Shown here in pieces: positions 1 through 14,460 of a stretch of 64,000 nt of DNA. Positions within the stretch are counted from its first letter, which is position 1. Each line of letters opens with the position of its first letter. The position numbers and the translations under genes are program-made. The stretch lies in the NCBI GenBank assembly GCA_022402445.1, contig JAKRSF010000004.1, forward strand, positions 586,120-650,119. The letters run 5' to 3'. The notes under the pieces were generated by a model. It did no database searches. It saw only the letters and a list, made by a program, of their open reading frames with translations, and was not told the origin of the DNA. The DNA comes from Cyanobacteriota bacterium (GTDB lineage Bacteria > Cyanobacteriota > Cyanobacteriia > CACIAM-69d).

Positions 1-3243
<3,243 letters not shown>

Positions 3244-3330
3244 GTCTTGTGGTGGCGCTAGAAAATTCTGGATCGGCGTGAGGGATGGCTAGGGCGCGAT
3301 CGCGCGCCCCCAAGCAACAGCAATCAGGAA

Positions 3331-6300
3331 CTACTCCTCATCAGGCTCGCGGGAAAAAGCCTCATAGGTCGGCCTCGACGGCGCACGGCGGCCCCCCGCA
3401 TCCGCCATCAGATCCACCTCCACATCCTGGCTCGTGCCATCGTCCTGGATCTCCGTCTTATGGACCGCAATATCCAAACACAACGACTGCAACTCCCGCA
3501 TCAGCACCTTGAAGGACTCCGGCGTCCCCGGCCTCGGAATCGCCTTGCCCTTCACGATCGCATTGAGCGCCTCATTACGCCCCTGCATATCATCCGACTT
3601 CACCGTCAGCAGCTCCTGCAAAATGTAGGCCGCCCCGAACGCCTCCAGGGCCCACACCTCCATCTCCCCGAACCGCTGACCCCCCTGCTGGGCCTTACCC
3701 CCCAGCGGCTGCTGCGTCACCAACGAGTACGGCCCCGTCGATCGCGCATGGATCTTGTCATCCACCAAATGCACCAGCTTGAGCATGTACGCCTTACCCA
3801 CCGTCACCGGTCGGTCAAACGGCTCCCCAGTCCGGCCATCGTAGATTTGGATCTTGCCCGAATTCTCCGGATCAAACAGCCAATCCTTGCCCGTCTCCTC
3901 CCGGGCCTCCATCAGCTTGCCGTGGACCGTCTCCCGCGACGTCTCCGCCCCGTACATCTCATCAAACGGCGTAATTTTGAAGCGCACCCCCAGGCAGTCC
4001 CCCGCCCAGCCCAGCAAGCATTCAAAAATCTGCCCCACATTCATCCGGGACGGCACCCCCAGCGGGTTCAGCACCACATCCACCGGCGACCCATCGGGCA
4101 AATAGGGCATATCCTCCGCCGGCAAAATCCGGGAAATAATCCCCTTATTGCCGTGGCGACCCGCCATCTTATCGCCCACCTGAATCTTCCGCTTCTGGGC
4201 CACATAGACCCGCACCACCATATTCGCCCCCGGCGGCAGCTCATCCCCCTGCTCCCGGGTAAACACCCGCACATCCACCACCCGGCCCTTCTCGCCGTTC
4301 GGCACCCGCAGGGAGTTATCGCGCACATCCCTGGCCTTCTCGCCAAAGATCGCCCGCAGCAGTTTCTCTTCCGGCGGCTGATCGGATTCCCCCTTCGGCG
4401 TCACCTTACCCACCAGAATGTCGCCCGACTCCACCCAGGCCCCAATGCGGATAATGCCCCCCTCATCCAACTGGCGCAGGGCATCCTCCCCCACGTTGGG
4501 GATTTCCCGGGTGATCTCCTCAGGCCCCAGCTTGGTCTGACGCGCCTCAATCTCATATTTTTCAATGTGGATCGAGGTATACACGTCGTCATAGACCAGC
4601 CGCTCACTGATCAAAATCGCGTCCTCGTAGTTGTAGCCCTCCCAGGGCATATACACCACGGTGACATTCTGACCGAGGGCCAGCTCGCCCCCCTCCGTCG
4701 CGGAGCCATCCGCCAACACCTGACCCGTCACCACCCGCTCGCCGTGGTAGACAATCGGCCGCTGGTTCAGACAGGTGTCCTGGTTTGATCGCTGGTACTT
4801 CTGCAACTCATACTCGTGCTCAACCCCCTGGGGATCGCGCACCCGGATATAGTCCGCCGAAACGAAGGACACTTCCCCATCCGTCAGGGAGACAATCACC
4901 ATCCCCGAGTCCCGAGCCGCCTGGGCCTCCAGACCCGTCCCCACCAGGGGGCGCTCGGGTCGCAGGAGGGGCACCGCCTGCCGCTGCATGTTGGAACCCA
5001 TCAGGGCACGGTTGGCGTCGTCGTGCTCCAGGAAAGGAATCAACGACGTGGCCACCGAAATAATCTGCACCGGCGACACGGCCACATAATCCACCTGATC
5101 CGGCGTCGTGGTCGTGAATTCCTGGCGGTAGCGCACGGGAACCGATTCCCCGAGGATGTTGCCCTCTTCGTCGATGGGTACGTCCCCTGGCGCAACGCGC
5201 AGATCATCTTCCTCGTCGGCGGTCATGTAAACGGGGGCGCGATCTTTCAAGATGCGGCCGTTTTCCACCTTGTAGGACGGGGTGGCAATGAAGCCGTAGT
5301 TATTGACCCGGGCGTGGGTGGCTAGGGAACCAATCAAGCCCGCGTTGGGGCCTTCCGGCGTTTCGATGGGGCAGATGCGGCCGTAGTGGCTCGGGTGAAT
5401 ATCCCGCACGGCGAAGCCCGCCCGCTCCCGGGTCAGACCGCCAGGACCGAGGGCGCTGAGGCGGCGCTTGTGGGTCAGTTCCGCCAGGGGGTTCGTCTGG
5501 TCCATGAATTGGGACAACTGGGACGAGCCGAAAAATTCCTTGATGGCGGCCACGAGGGGCTTGGGGTTCACCAGGGAGGCGGGGGTCAGGGAGTCGGCGT
5601 CGGAGACGGTCATGCGCTCCCGGATGATGCGCTCCAGGCGGTTGAGCCCAACGCGCACCTGGTTTTGCAGCAGTTCCCCGACCGATCGCACCCGGCGGTT
5701 GCCCAGGTGGTCGATGTCGTCGGTGGAGCCGATGTCAAATTCCAGGTTGATCAGGTAATCGATCGCGGCGAGGATATCCTGGGGCGTCAGCACGCGCACG
5801 GAATCCGGCGTATTCAGGTGGAGCTTTTTGTTGATCTTGTAGCGGCCCACCTTGCCCAGGTCGTAGCGCTTCGGATCAAAGAAACGGGAATCGAGGAGCT
5901 GCTGCCCCCCGGACACCGTGGGGGGTTCACCGGGCCGCAGTTTGCGGTAGAGCTCCATCAGGGCATCATCTTCGGAAAAATCCCCCTCCTTTTCGATGGT
6001 GCGCTGGAGATATTCCGGATGGCGCAGGCCGTCGAGGATTTCGGCGGTGCTCCAGCCGAGGGCCTTGAGGAGAACCTGGGCCGACAGTTTGCGGGTTTTG
6101 TCGATGCGGACCCACACCATGTCGTTCTTGTCGGTCTCGAACTTCAGCCACGCGCCCCGGTTCGGGATGAGGCTGGCGCTGTAGCTGCGGCGACCGTTTT
6201 TGTCCGTTTCCGACTTGTAGTAAACGCCCGGACTGCGGACGATTTGGTTGACGATGACCCGCTCCGCACCGTTGATGATGAAGGTGCCGCGATCGGTCAT

Positions 6301-6621
6301 CAGGGGCAAATCGCCGATGAAGACTTCCTGCTCCTTGATTTCGCCGGTTTCCTTATTGATCAGCCGGGTGGGCACGTACATCTGCACGGAGTAGGTGCTG
6401 TCGCGCCGCTTGGCTTCGTCAACGTCGTATTTGGGCCGCTTGAGCTTGTAACTCTTGCCTAGGAAGTGCAGTTCTAGCTTGCCGGTGTAGTCCGTGATGG
6501 GCGAGAAGCTGTCGAGTTCTTCAATCAAGCCTTCCTCGAGGAACCAACGGAAGCTGGCGCGCTGGATCTCGACGAGATCGGGCAGGGTGAAGGCGGGGGT
6601 GGTGTAGGTTAGGTCGGTCAT
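3331..6621 (-). CDS. rpoB: RNA polymerase beta subunit (RpoB)
   Basis: 1096-residue beta subunit. Visible landmarks are the rifampicin-region segment [27 protein letters not shown], and [12 protein letters not shown] near the active centre. The start was set at ATG 6621 ([11 protein letters not shown]) because GAGGAG lies four bases upstream. An in-frame TTG at 6648 would add nine unrelated residues and is rejected. It is first of the three polymerase genes on this strand, 179 bases after tatD. The order rpsT-tatD-rpoB-rpoC1-rpoC2 is, to my knowledge, common in cyanobacteria. Confidence 0.97.
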   Translation of the reverse strand: MTDLTYTTPAFTLPDLVEIQRASFRWFLEEGLIEELDSFSPITDYTGKLELHFLGKSYKLKRPKYDVDEAKRRDSTYSVQMYVPTRLINKETGEIKEQEVFIGDLPLMTDRGTFIINGAERVIVNQIVRSPGVYYKSETDKNGRRSYSASLIPNRGAWLKFETDKNDMVWVRIDKTRKLSAQVLLKALGWSTAEILDGLRHPEYLQRTIEKEGDFSEDDALMELYRKLRPGEPPTVSGGQQLLDSRFFDPKRYDLGKVGRYKINKKLHLNTPDSVRVLTPQDILAAIDYLINLEFDIGSTDDIDHLGNRRVRSVGELLQNQVRVGLNRLERIIRERMTVSDADSLTPASLVNPKPLVAAIKEFFGSSQLSQFMDQTNPLAELTHKRRLSALGPGGLTRERAGFAVRDIHPSHYGRICPIETPEGPNAGLIGSLATHARVNNYGFIATPSYKVENGRILKDRAPVYMTADEEDDLRVAPGDVPIDEEGNILGESVPVRYRQEFTTTTPDQVDYVAVSPVQIISVATSLIPFLEHDDANRALMGSNMQRQAVPLLRPERPLVGTGLEAQAARDSGMVIVSLTDGEVSFVSADYIRVRDPQGVEHEYELQKYQRSNQDTCLNQRPIVYHGERVVTGQVLADGSATEGGELALGQNVTVVYMPWEGYNYEDAILISERLVYDDVYTSIHIEKYEIEARQTKLGPEEITREIPNVGEDALRQLDEGGIIRIGAWVESGDILVGKVTPKGESDQPPEEKLLRAIFGEKARDVRDNSLRVPNGEKGRVVDVRVFTREQGDELPPGANMVVRVYVAQKRKIQVGDKMAGRHGNKGIISRILPAEDMPYLPDGSPVDVVLNPLGVPSRMNVGQIFECLLGWAGDCLGVRFKITPFDEMYGAETSRETVHGKLMEAREETGKDWLFDPENSGKIQIYDGRTGEPFDRPVTVGKAYMLKLVHLVDDKIHARSTGPYSLVTQQPLGGKAQQGGQRFGEMEVWALEAFGAAYILQELLTVKSDDMQGRNEALNAIVKGKAIPRPGTPESFKVLMRELQSLCLDIAVHKTEIQDDGTSQDVEVDLMADAGGRRAPSRPTYEAFSREPDEE

Positions 6622-6800
6622 GCGTCTCCTCAAGCAGGTTACGCCCAATGCGAACCCTTAAGTTTAGCGGATTTTCAGTAGGACTACAATTTAGTCGCGG
6701 GCCGGGGAGCGAAAATGACGATGCTCGCCAAACCGAAATGCGGTGGGCGAGGGGTGGCGGTGGGGATGGTCAGGGTTCATCGGCCCCGGTGGCTGGGGGA

Positions 6801-7634
6801 TTATTCTGCATGGGCAGGGGTGGCGATCGCGGGGGTCAGATCTAGGGGTTGGGGCAGACGGAAGAGGGCGCGGGCGTTCTGGCTGGTTTGGGCCGCGATC
6901 GCGCCGACGCTGGTGTCCCGCAACTGGGCGAGGCGATCGGCCACATGGGTGACATAGGCCGGTTCATTGCGCTTACCCCGTTTGGGGACGGGGGCCAGGA
7001 AAGGACAGTCGGTTTCGATCAACAGGCGATCGTCCGGCACAAGCTGGGCGGAGGCGTGGATCGCTTCAGCCTTCTTGAAGGTGACGGTGCCGCTGAAGCT
7101 AATGTGTAGCCCCAGATCCAGAAACCATTGGGTTTCCTCGGGGGTGCCGCCCCAGCAGTGCATGACCCCCCGCAGGCGATCGTCCGGACGGTCCCGGCGC
7201 AGCGCCCGCAGCAGGTCCGCCGCCTCAGGGGCCGCATCGCGACAGTGGATGATCACCGGCAGATCAAGATCCATCGCGATCGCCAACTGGGCCAAAAACG
7301 CCTCCGCCTGGAGCGATCGCGCCGTGGACTTATAAAAATCCAGCCCCGTCTCGCCAATGGCCACCACCTTCGGATTAGATCGGGCCAAGGTCCGCACCCG
7401 CTCCGGCAGCGACGCCTCCCAAACCCGCTCCACATCCAGCGGATGGAGCCCCACCGCAAAAAAGACCTCCGGGTAGCGCGCCGCGATCGCAGCGGTGCGA
7501 TCGAACTCATCCGGGGTCACACAAGAATGCACGAGCGCGCCAACCCCGGCCTCAAGCCAGCGTAGGCGCACCGCGTCCAAATCATCCTCAAAGGTTGGAA
7601 AATTGACGTGAACGTGCGTATCAATAAACTCCAT
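6801..7634 (-). CDS. tatD: TatD-family metal-dependent deoxyribonuclease
   Basis: 277-residue TIM-barrel metallohydrolase of the TatD family. The metal-ligand motifs appear in family order: DTHVHVNF at the N-terminus, GETGLDF, IHCRDA, MHCWGG and ETDCPF. Members act as 3'-5' exonucleases or general DNases in DNA repair and turnover. It lies between rpsT (95 bases upstream) and rpoB on the same strand, so it is probably cotranscribed with translation and transcription genes. Its substrate cannot be told from sequence. Confidence 0.93.
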   Translation of the reverse strand: MEFIDTHVHVNFPTFEDDLDAVRLRWLEAGVGALVHSCVTPDEFDRTAAIAARYPEVFFAVGLHPLDVERVWEASLPERVRTLARSNPKVVAIGETGLDFYKSTARSLQAEAFLAQLAIAMDLDLPVIIHCRDAAPEAADLLRALRRDRPDDRLRGVMHCWGGTPEETQWFLDLGLHISFSGTVTFKKAEAIHASAQLVPDDRLLIETDCPFLAPVPKRGKRNEPAYVTHVADRLAQLRDTSVGAIAAQTSQNARALFRLPQPLDLTPAIATPAHAE

Positions 7635-7728
7635 TGCGCTGCCGTGGTGCGGACTCCGAAACGGCCAAACCCCGACGCTCGACCGGGCAACGGCGGGTTG
7701 CCACGGGGGCGATCGTCAACGGCACCCT

Positions 7729-8025
7729 TTAAGACGCGGCGGCGGTGGAGCGCTTGAAGTAGGCATCGAGGCGCGACTTTTTGCGAGCCCCATTGTTGGC
7801 ATGGAATGCACCGCGCTTGACGGCCTTATCGATTTTGCTGAACGCGATCGACTTTTGCTCATGGATCGCTTGCAGCCCCTCGTTCGACGGGTTGCTTGCA
7901 TAGGCGTCCACCGCCAAGAAGAACTTCTTCATGAAGGTTCTGACGGTGGATTTGTAGTACTTATTGCGAAGGCGATTGCGCTCGGCAACCTGGACGCGCT
8001 TGATTGCAGACTTAATATTGGCCAC
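7729..8025 (-). CDS. rpsT: 30S ribosomal protein S20
   Basis: 98-residue basic helical protein beginning [21 protein letters not shown], the typical S20 start, and rich in Lys and Arg throughout. It binds 16S rRNA early in 30S assembly. The start codon is GTG at 8025; no stronger start is available because the protein already begins exactly where the family begins. It is the first gene of the minus-strand run leading into tatD and the RNA polymerase genes. Confidence 0.96.
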   Translation of the reverse strand: MANIKSAIKRVQVAERNRLRNKYYKSTVRTFMKKFFLAVDAYASNPSNEGLQAIHEQKSIAFSKIDKAVKRGAFHANNGARKKSRLDAYFKRSTAAAS

Positions 8026-8372
8026 GACCGATCTCTGATACTACCAGTGCGTTTGCGGGAAATGTCCGGTCGTTTATTGTATCACCCTTCGCCGGTTGCG
8101 GGTGCTTCTGGGTCAATTGTATTTTTGGGACCGCTGGGCGATCGCCGGAGGGGCTGAGGTTTTGCCGATGGTTGGTCGATGGGCCGCCGGTGGGTCACCG
8201 ATGGCTTGCCTAAGGATCCACCCGATTGCGCCGTGGTCCGGTCGGAATCAATGGCGGAATCTATAATGTTTGTTAAACCTAGCACTTCGGGTTCCTCGCG
8301 ATCGCGGGGGACGGTGGGTGGCAATGGGGGCGGTCACTAGCTGAATTGAACGATCGGGACGCTGAACTTCAC
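8026..8372. other. Divergent intergenic region between rpsT and hisD
   Basis: 347 bases with no supportable gene; a minus-strand frame at 8082-8324 has no recognisable protein. It must hold the outward promoters. On the plus strand TATAAT at 8262-8267 is the best -10. On the minus strand TACAAT (reading 8081 to 8076) is a possible -10 for rpsT about 50 bases upstream of its start. Neither has a good -35 at normal spacing. Confidence 0.5.
8262..8267 (+). promoter_or_regulatory. Candidate -10 element for hisD
   Basis: A perfect TATAAT hexamer about 105 bases upstream of the hisD start, in an AT-rich patch of an otherwise GC-rich gap. No TTGACA-like -35 is present at 16-18 bases, so an activator may be needed, or the match may be chance. 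Confidence 0.4.
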
Positions 8373-9674
8373 ATGCTGCGAATCATCACAGAACGGGACG
8401 AAGCCCGCGCGGAACTGCGCCGGATTTGCGAGCGCACCCACACCGAAGGGGTTGCCAACAAGGAAGCCACGGTGCGGGAAGTGCTGCAAACGGTGGCCCG
8501 CCAGGGCGATCGCGCCGTCCTGGCCTATACCGCTGAATTTGACGGGCAAACCCTCACGGCGGACCAGTTGCGGGTGAGCGGTTCGGAGCTTGATGCGGCC
8601 TACCAACAGGTGTCGAAGGATCTGTTGGCGGCGATCCAGCGGGCGGCCCGACAAATTGAAGCGTTCCACCGCCAGCGGGTGCCCAAAAGCTGGGTGCAGT
8701 TCGGCGATCGCGATGTGGTCCTCGGGAAGCGCTACACCGCCGTGGATCGGGCGGGGCTCTATGTGCCCGGTGGCCGCGCGGCCTATCCCAGTACGGTGCT
8801 GATGAATGCCATCCCCGCCAAGGTGGCCGGCGTCGGGCGGACGGTGATGGTGACGCCCCCCGGTCCCGGCGGTGTGATGAATCCGGCGGTGCTGGTGGCG
8901 GCCCAGGAGGCGGGGGTCCAGGAAATCTATCGGGTTGGCGGTGCCCAGGCGATCGCGGCCCTGGCCTACGGCACCGAAACCATCCCCAAGGTGGACGTGA
9001 TCACGGGACCGGGCAATATCTACGTCACCTTGGCTAAGCGGCTCGTGTACGGCACCGTGGGCATCGATTCGTTGGCGGGGCCGTCGGAGGTGCTGGTGAT
9101 TGCCGATCGCAGCGCCAACCCGGTCCATGTGGCGGCGGATCTGCTGGCCCAGGCGGAGCACGACCCCATGGCGGCGGCGATTTTGATCACGCCGGATCTG
9201 GACCTGGCCAAGCGCACGGTGGAATGCGTCATGGCCCAACTGGAGGGTCACCCCCGCCGCATTGATACGGAAAAATCCATCGCCCACTACGGGGCCGCGA
9301 TCGTGGTGTCGAGCCTAGAGGAGGCGGCGGAACTCTCGAATGAATTCGCGCCGGAGCACCTGGAACTGGAGGTGGACGAGCCCTGGGCCTTGGTGGAGCA
9401 TATCCGCCACGCGGGGGCAATTTTCCTGGGCCATTCGACGCCGGAGGCCGTGGGGGACTATCTGGCGGGGCCAAACCACACCCTGCCCACGTCTGGCTCG
9501 GCGCGCTATGCCTCGGCCCTGGGGGTGGAGACGTTTATGAAGCACTCGAGCATCATTTCCTATTCGGCGGCGGCCTTGGCGGAGGTGGCGGATGCGGTGG
9601 AAATTTTGGCGGAGGCGGAGGGGCTGCCGTCCCATGCCAACTCCGTGCGCCTGCGGCGGGATGCGGCCCTGTAG
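8373..9674 (+). CDS. hisD: Histidinol dehydrogenase
   Basis: 433-residue zinc enzyme that performs the last two oxidations of histidine biosynthesis, L-histidinol to L-histidine with NAD. Conserved segments are [22 protein letters not shown], the zinc-site region [20 protein letters not shown] and the C-terminal [13 protein letters not shown]. The start is ATG 8373 (MLRIITERD); an in-frame TTG at 8346 would add nine residues with no family support. It is transcribed away from rpsT and stands alone, without other his genes nearby. Confidence 0.96.
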   Translation: MLRIITERDEARAELRRICERTHTEGVANKEATVREVLQTVARQGDRAVLAYTAEFDGQTLTADQLRVSGSELDAAYQQVSKDLLAAIQRAARQIEAFHRQRVPKSWVQFGDRDVVLGKRYTAVDRAGLYVPGGRAAYPSTVLMNAIPAKVAGVGRTVMVTPPGPGGVMNPAVLVAAQEAGVQEIYRVGGAQAIAALAYGTETIPKVDVITGPGNIYVTLAKRLVYGTVGIDSLAGPSEVLVIADRSANPVHVAADLLAQAEHDPMAAAILITPDLDLAKRTVECVMAQLEGHPRRIDTEKSIAHYGAAIVVSSLEEAAELSNEFAPEHLELEVDEPWALVEHIRHAGAIFLGHSTPEAVGDYLAGPNHTLPTSGSARYASALGVETFMKHSSIISYSAAALAEVADAVEILAEAEGLPSHANSVRLRRDAAL

Positions 9675-9777
9675 GGGAAGATCCGGGGTTGAATATTACG
9701 CTTAATCGCCCAGCGGTCGGGGCTTAGGGCAAGTATTGTAGACTACTGCTTGAGTCCCCGTTCTGCGAGGTGTTGCG

Positions 9778-10212
9778 GTGCTGAAGGTCGTTTTAGTTGC
9801 CCTCGATCGCTCTGACCTGTCCCAAGCAGAGGTGACGATGTTGCGATCGCTCCAGCTCGGCCCCCATTCCAAGGTGGTGTTGGCCCACGCGATTCCTGTG
9901 GATGCGCCGGATGCGGAAACGTCCCTCGATCGCCCCCACGGATCGTCCCAGGAGCAGTACCGCGCGATCGAGCAGCAGTTGCAGATCTACCAAGGGGAAC
10001 TGCCCTGCCCGAGCCACATCGAAATCGTGTGCGGCGATCCGGCGGATGAGATTGTGCGCCTTGCCAATATTCACCGGGCGGATTTGATCGTCATTGGCAG
10101 CCGGGGCCTCAGCGGCATGGATCGCATTTTGCAGGGGTCCGTCAGCAGTGAGGTGATTGAGCGGGCGGCCTGTTCGGTGCTGGTGGTGAAGGCCAAGGGC
10201 GGTGGCTCCTAG
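9778..10212 (+). CDS. Universal stress protein (UspA family)
   Basis: 144-residue single Usp domain. It begins with the family's first strand (VVLVALDRS) and ends with the ATP-binding signature GSRGLSGMDRILQGSVS, fitting G-2X-G-9X-G-S/T, so it is probably of the nucleotide-binding type. Usp proteins are cytoplasmic and linked to stress survival; a specific role cannot be assigned. The start is GTG at 9778 with GAGG about nine bases upstream. It lies 103 bases after hisD and is probably its own unit. Confidence 0.92.
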   Translation: MLKVVLVALDRSDLSQAEVTMLRSLQLGPHSKVVLAHAIPVDAPDAETSLDRPHGSSQEQYRAIEQQLQIYQGELPCPSHIEIVCGDPADEIVRLANIHRADLIVIGSRGLSGMDRILQGSVSSEVIERAACSVLVVKAKGGGS

Positions 10213-10262
10213 TTCCGTGTTCCGTGAAATTTCCCAGCAGTTTTTAGTCGTTGTCCCCCAGA

Positions 10263-10282
10263 CAAGGGGCTTAAGCCCCTTG
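10263..10282. repeat. Perfect 20-base palindrome between usp and pcrA
   Basis: CAAGGGGC followed by TTAA and GCCCCTTG is a perfect inverted repeat in the 170-base gap between the stress-protein gene and the helicase gene. It could form a strong hairpin in RNA, but no T-run follows, so it is not a classical intrinsic terminator. Similar CAAGGGGCTTAAGCCCCTTG units occur, as I recall, as small dispersed repeats in cyanobacteria; only one copy was noticed here. Confidence 0.6.
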
Positions 10283-10382
10283 CTCCAGAAGGTTTAGCGC
10301 CATCTGAGTCTGTTTAGGAGATGATCCGAGCGTTCTCCCCAGTTGATTTGTTTAGCCCCCGCGATCGCGCCGCCCCGTTGCC

Positions 10383-12812
10383 ATGTCAGATTTTCTTGCC
10401 CAACTCAACGCCGCCCAACGTCAGGCGGTGGAACATTACAGTGGCCCGCTGCTGGTGGTGGCGGGGGCCGGTTCTGGCAAAACCCGCGCCCTAACCTTTC
10501 GCATTGCCCACCTGATTCAGCATTACCGCGTCGATCCTGAACAAATTCTGGCGGTTACGTTTACCAATAAGGCCGCTAGGGAAATGAAGGAGCGCATCAA
10601 AACGCTTTTTGCTCAACAGGAGGCACGATCTCGCTATCAAACCCCCTTCGATCTACTGCCACCGAACCTGCAAACGCGCCTCAAATCCCAGGTTTACAGC
10701 GACACCATTAAACACCTTTGGATCGGTACGTTCCATGCCCTGTGTGCCCGCATCTTGCGCCTGGATATCGAAAAATATCGGCACCCGAAGGGCCACCGCT
10801 GGACCAGGGATTTCACGATCTTTGATGAGTCGGATGTGCAGGCCACCATCAAGGAAATTGTCACGAAGGATATGAACCTGGATGACAAAAAATTCCAGCC
10901 TCGCCAGATGCGCCACGCCATCAGTAATGCCAAAAACCTGGGCCTAACGCCGGAACAGTTTGAGCGCAGTGAACCCAACTATCGCGGGCGCGTGATCGCG
11001 GAGGTCTATAACCGCTACCAGGGATCGTTGGCGGCCAATAATGCCCTGGATTTTGATGATCTCATTGGGATGCCCGTCAAATTATTTGAGCAAAATGAAC
11101 AGGTTCTGGCCTATTGGCACTCCAAATTCCGCCACATTTTGGTGGATGAATATCAGGATACAAACCGGGTTCAATATGATTTCATTCGTCTGCTGGTGAC
11201 CAATGGCGAAGCGACGGATCAGTTTGGGGAATGGCAGCATCGGTCCATTTTTGCGGTGGGGGATGCGGACCAGTCCATCTATTCATTCCGGTCGGCGGAT
11301 TTTACGATCCTGATGGATTTTCAGGGGGATTTTGGCGACGGTCGCCCCGATGATGAAACGGCGACGATGGTGAAATTAGAAGACAATTACCGATCGCGCG
11401 AAAACATCCTCCACATCGCCAATGAGTTGATTGAGCGCAATACGGAACGCATTGACAAGGTCTTGCGGGCCACGCGGGGGGCGGGAGAGGCGATCGTTTG
11501 CCACCGGGCGGACAATGAAATCTTCGAGGCGGAATTTGTTGTTAACGCGATCGCGGGCCTCGTCCACAAAAATCCGGAATTATCCTATGGGGATTTCGCG
11601 ATTTTGTATCGCACCAATGCCCAATCTCGCCCCTTTGAAGAGGTGCTGCTGCGGCGCAATATTCCCTACACGATGGTGGGGGGGCTGCGGTTTTATGATC
11701 GCAAGGAAATTAAGGACGTTTTGGCCTACCTGCGTCTGCTGGTGAATCCGGCGGACTCCGTCAGTTTGAAGCGGATCATCAATGTGCCCCGGCGCGGCAT
11801 TGGCAAAACGACGCTCGATCGCCTGGAGGGGGCGGCCCAGCAGTTGGGGGTGCCCCTGTGGGAAATTGTGGCGGATGAGGATTCGGTCAAAACCCTGGCG
11901 GGGCGCACGGCGAAGGCCATTACCCAGTTCGCGGAGCTGCTGCAAACCTGGCGATCGCGGGTGGATCAGGTGGGTGCCCTAGAGGTGTTGCAGGGGATCG
12001 TGGAGGGGTCCGGCTACGGGCGCGATCTGGAGAACCAGGGCACGGATGAGGCGGCGGATCGGCTGGCGAACGTGCGGGAGTTGGGCAGCGCCATGCAGCA
12101 ATATGCCGAAGACAACGAAGACCCATCCCTGACGGGCTTTTTGGCCAATGCGGCCCTGGCGTCGGACCTCGATTCCCTCCAGGAGGGCCAGGAGGCGGTG
12201 GCCCTGATGACGCTCCACGGGGCCAAGGGGCTGGAATTTCCGGTGGTGTTTTTGGTGGGCCTCGAACAGGGGCTGTTTCCCAACTACCGCTCGATTGATG
12301 ATCCGCGATCGCTCGAAGAGGAGCGTCGCCTGTGCTATGTGGGCATCACGCGGGCAAAGGAACGGCTGTTTTTGACCCATGCCCAGGAGCGGCGGCTGTG
12401 GGGGGCGCGGGAACCGGCGGTGCCGTCCATGTTCCTCGACGAGCTGCCCCGGGAGTACCTCAGTGGGGATGTGGGGGGCTTGAGTTTGGTGAGTCGCCGC
12501 GATCGCGCGGCCCTGGCAGCGGCCCAGGTAACCCCCGCCAGTGGCAATGGATCGGGCGATCGCCGCACCCGTACCCCCAGTTCCCGCGCCAGCAAATCAC
12601 CGGACGCAACTTCGGGGGGCAGAAAATCCGTCAAGCGCCGCCCCGAACAAACCTGGACCGTGGGCGATCGCGTGGTCCATGAGCGGTTCGGCTCCGGGCG
12701 GGTCAGCCATGTGTTTGGCGAAGGGGGAAAAATCACGATCGCCGTGCGCTTCGACGGGGGCGGCCAAAAAATCTTTGATCCGAGCCTCGCCCCCGTCCAT
12801 AAATTGCCCTAG
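10383..12812 (+). CDS. pcrA: UvrD/PcrA-type superfamily 1 DNA helicase
   Basis: 809-residue 3'-5' DNA helicase of the UvrD/Rep/PcrA group, used in excision repair and clearing of blocked replication. The Walker A motif AGAGSGKT is at residues 27-34. Further helicase motifs are VTFTNKAAREM (Ia), LVDEYQDTN (II), VGDADQSIYSFR (III), MTLHGAKGLEFPVVF (V) and YVGITRAKERL (VI). After a low-complexity linker the C-terminus (GDRVVHERFGSGRV...IAVRFDGGGQKIFD) looks like the Tudor-like domain with which PcrA/UvrD contacts RNA polymerase. It is monocistronic by spacing. Confidence 0.95.
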   Translation: MSDFLAQLNAAQRQAVEHYSGPLLVVAGAGSGKTRALTFRIAHLIQHYRVDPEQILAVTFTNKAAREMKERIKTLFAQQEARSRYQTPFDLLPPNLQTRLKSQVYSDTIKHLWIGTFHALCARILRLDIEKYRHPKGHRWTRDFTIFDESDVQATIKEIVTKDMNLDDKKFQPRQMRHAISNAKNLGLTPEQFERSEPNYRGRVIAEVYNRYQGSLAANNALDFDDLIGMPVKLFEQNEQVLAYWHSKFRHILVDEYQDTNRVQYDFIRLLVTNGEATDQFGEWQHRSIFAVGDADQSIYSFRSADFTILMDFQGDFGDGRPDDETATMVKLEDNYRSRENILHIANELIERNTERIDKVLRATRGAGEAIVCHRADNEIFEAEFVVNAIAGLVHKNPELSYGDFAILYRTNAQSRPFEEVLLRRNIPYTMVGGLRFYDRKEIKDVLAYLRLLVNPADSVSLKRIINVPRRGIGKTTLDRLEGAAQQLGVPLWEIVADEDSVKTLAGRTAKAITQFAELLQTWRSRVDQVGALEVLQGIVEGSGYGRDLENQGTDEAADRLANVRELGSAMQQYAEDNEDPSLTGFLANAALASDLDSLQEGQEAVALMTLHGAKGLEFPVVFLVGLEQGLFPNYRSIDDPRSLEEERRLCYVGITRAKERLFLTHAQERRLWGAREPAVPSMFLDELPREYLSGDVGGLSLVSRRDRAALAAAQVTPASGNGSGDRRTRTPSSRASKSPDATSGGRKSVKRRPEQTWTVGDRVVHERFGSGRVSHVFGEGGKITIAVRFDGGGQKIFDPSLAPVHKLP

Positions 12813-12941
12813 CCTGTCCCCTAGTCCGTCCCTTAACCTGCCCCAATCCGCCGCGCCAACCGATACAGCGCCATCGGAGGCGGGTGATAGACTATCAGGC
12901 TTGTTCCCCTCGACGCCCTTATTTTTGGCAGGATCGCACCC

Positions 12942-14339
12942 GTGGTCACCCTAACCCCCAACCCCAGCTATAGCCTCGCTTTCCGCATCGAAATCCCGAA
13001 CCAGGTGGGTATGCTCGCCAATGTCGCCCGCGCGATCGCCGAGAGCGGCGGCAACCTGGGCCAGATCAATCTGATCGAGCAAACCCGCGCCACCTCCCTG
13101 CGGGAAATCACCGTGGACGCCGCCAGCAGCGAACATGCCGAGCAGATCGTTGAAACCGTCAAGGCCCTGCCGGACATCAAAGTGCTGGAGGTCTACGATC
13201 GCACCTTCAACCTGCACCGCAGCGGCAAGATCAGCATCGTCAGCAAAATTCCCCTCACCAGCCAGTCCGACCTCGCCATGGCCTACACTCCCGGCGTCGG
13301 GCGCATCTGCAAGGCAATCGCGGCGGAACCGGAAAAGGTCTACAGCCTGACCATTAAGCAAAACACCGTGGCGATCGTCACCGACGGCAGCGCCGTCCTG
13401 GGCTTGGGGAACCTCGGCCCCGAAGCCGCCATGCCGGTGATGGAGGGCAAGGCGATGCTGTTCAAGGAATTCGCCGGGGTGGATGCGTTCCCCATTTGTC
13501 TCAACACCCAGGACACGGACGAAATCGTCGAAACCGTCAAGCGCATCGCCCCGGTCTTTGGCGGCGTCAACCTGGAAGACATCAGCGCCCCCCGCTGCTT
13601 TGAAATTGAACGGCGTCTGCGGGAAGAGCTGGACATTCCCATCTTCCATGACGACCAGCACGGCACCGCGATCGTCTCCCTGGCGGCCCTGAGCAACGCC
13701 CTGCGCTACGTGGGCAAGGCCATGGGGGATGTGCGGATTGTCATCAACGGGGCCGGGGCGGCGGGCATTGCGATCGCGCAACTGCTGCGATCATCCGGGG
13801 CCGGGGAAATTTGGATGTGCGATTCCCGAGGGCTGATCACCCGCGATCGCACCGACCTGACCCCCCAAAAGCTAGAATTCGCCGTCGATCGCCCCGGTCC
13901 CCTCACCCTCGCCGATGCCATGGTGGGGGCCGATGTGTTCCTAGGGGTCAGCGCTCCGGGCGTGGTCAGTCCCGAAATGGTCGATTCCATGGCCGCCGAT
14001 GCGATCGTCTTCGCCATGGCCAACCCCATCCCGGAAATCCAGCCGGAGCTGATCCGCGACAAAGTGGCCGTCGTCGCCACGGGCCGCAGCGACTACCCCA
14101 ACCAAATCAACAACGTCCTCGCCTTCCCCGGCATTTTCCGGGGTGCCCTCGACTGCCACGCCCGCAAAATCACCCCGACCATGTATCGCGAAGCCGCCCT
14201 CGCGATCGCGGCCCTCGTCAAATCCAGCGAAATCAGCGCCGAACACATCATCCCCTCCGTCTTTGACCAGCGCGTCGCGATCGCCGTCGCCGCCGCCGTC
14301 CAGCAGGCCGCCCGTCAAGATGGCGTTGCCCGCACCTAG
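12942..14339 (+). CDS. NAD(P)-dependent malic enzyme with N-terminal ACT domain
   Basis: 465-residue enzyme for oxidative decarboxylation of malate to pyruvate. The first 85 residues (FRIEIPNQVGMLANVARAIAE...) are an ACT regulatory domain. The malic domain follows (AYTPGVGRICKAI, VTDGSAVLGLGNLGP, IPIFHDDQHGTAIV), then an NAD(P)-binding Rossmann segment (INGAGAAGIAIAQLL). The length matches the roughly 463-residue cyanobacterial enzyme. The ACT domain suggests allosteric control by an amino acid or other small ligand. The start is GTG 12942. A bidirectional terminator follows at 14377-14418. Confidence 0.94.
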   Translation: MVTLTPNPSYSLAFRIEIPNQVGMLANVARAIAESGGNLGQINLIEQTRATSLREITVDAASSEHAEQIVETVKALPDIKVLEVYDRTFNLHRSGKISIVSKIPLTSQSDLAMAYTPGVGRICKAIAAEPEKVYSLTIKQNTVAIVTDGSAVLGLGNLGPEAAMPVMEGKAMLFKEFAGVDAFPICLNTQDTDEIVETVKRIAPVFGGVNLEDISAPRCFEIERRLREELDIPIFHDDQHGTAIVSLAALSNALRYVGKAMGDVRIVINGAGAAGIAIAQLLRSSGAGEIWMCDSRGLITRDRTDLTPQKLEFAVDRPGPLTLADAMVGADVFLGVSAPGVVSPEMVDSMAADAIVFAMANPIPEIQPELIRDKVAVVATGRSDYPNQINNVLAFPGIFRGALDCHARKITPTMYREAALAIAALVKSSEISAEHIIPSVFDQRVAIAVAAAVQQAARQDGVART

Positions 14340-14376
14340 CAGGCCAAAGGCCAAAGGCAAAAAGAGCTAAAAAAAC

Positions 14377-14418
14377 AGAAACCGGGCCTTGGAACTCACC
14401 CCAAAACCCGGTTTTTGT
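14377..14418. terminator. Bidirectional intrinsic terminator between malic enzyme and ndhJ
   Basis: The arms GAAACCGGG and CCCGGTTTTTG form a GC-rich stem with a loop of about 20 bases, flanked by T-runs on both strands. It sits between two convergent genes and can serve both. Confidence 0.75.
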
Positions 14419-14460
14419 GTGTATTAAATTCAACGAATCCAACGAATTTAACCGCAGATC

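Noticed and set aside
3460-4788. 442-codon plus-strand frame across rpoB
   Set aside because: Composition is dominated by His/Pro/Arg from antisense of conserved codons; no domains, and rpoB is certain.
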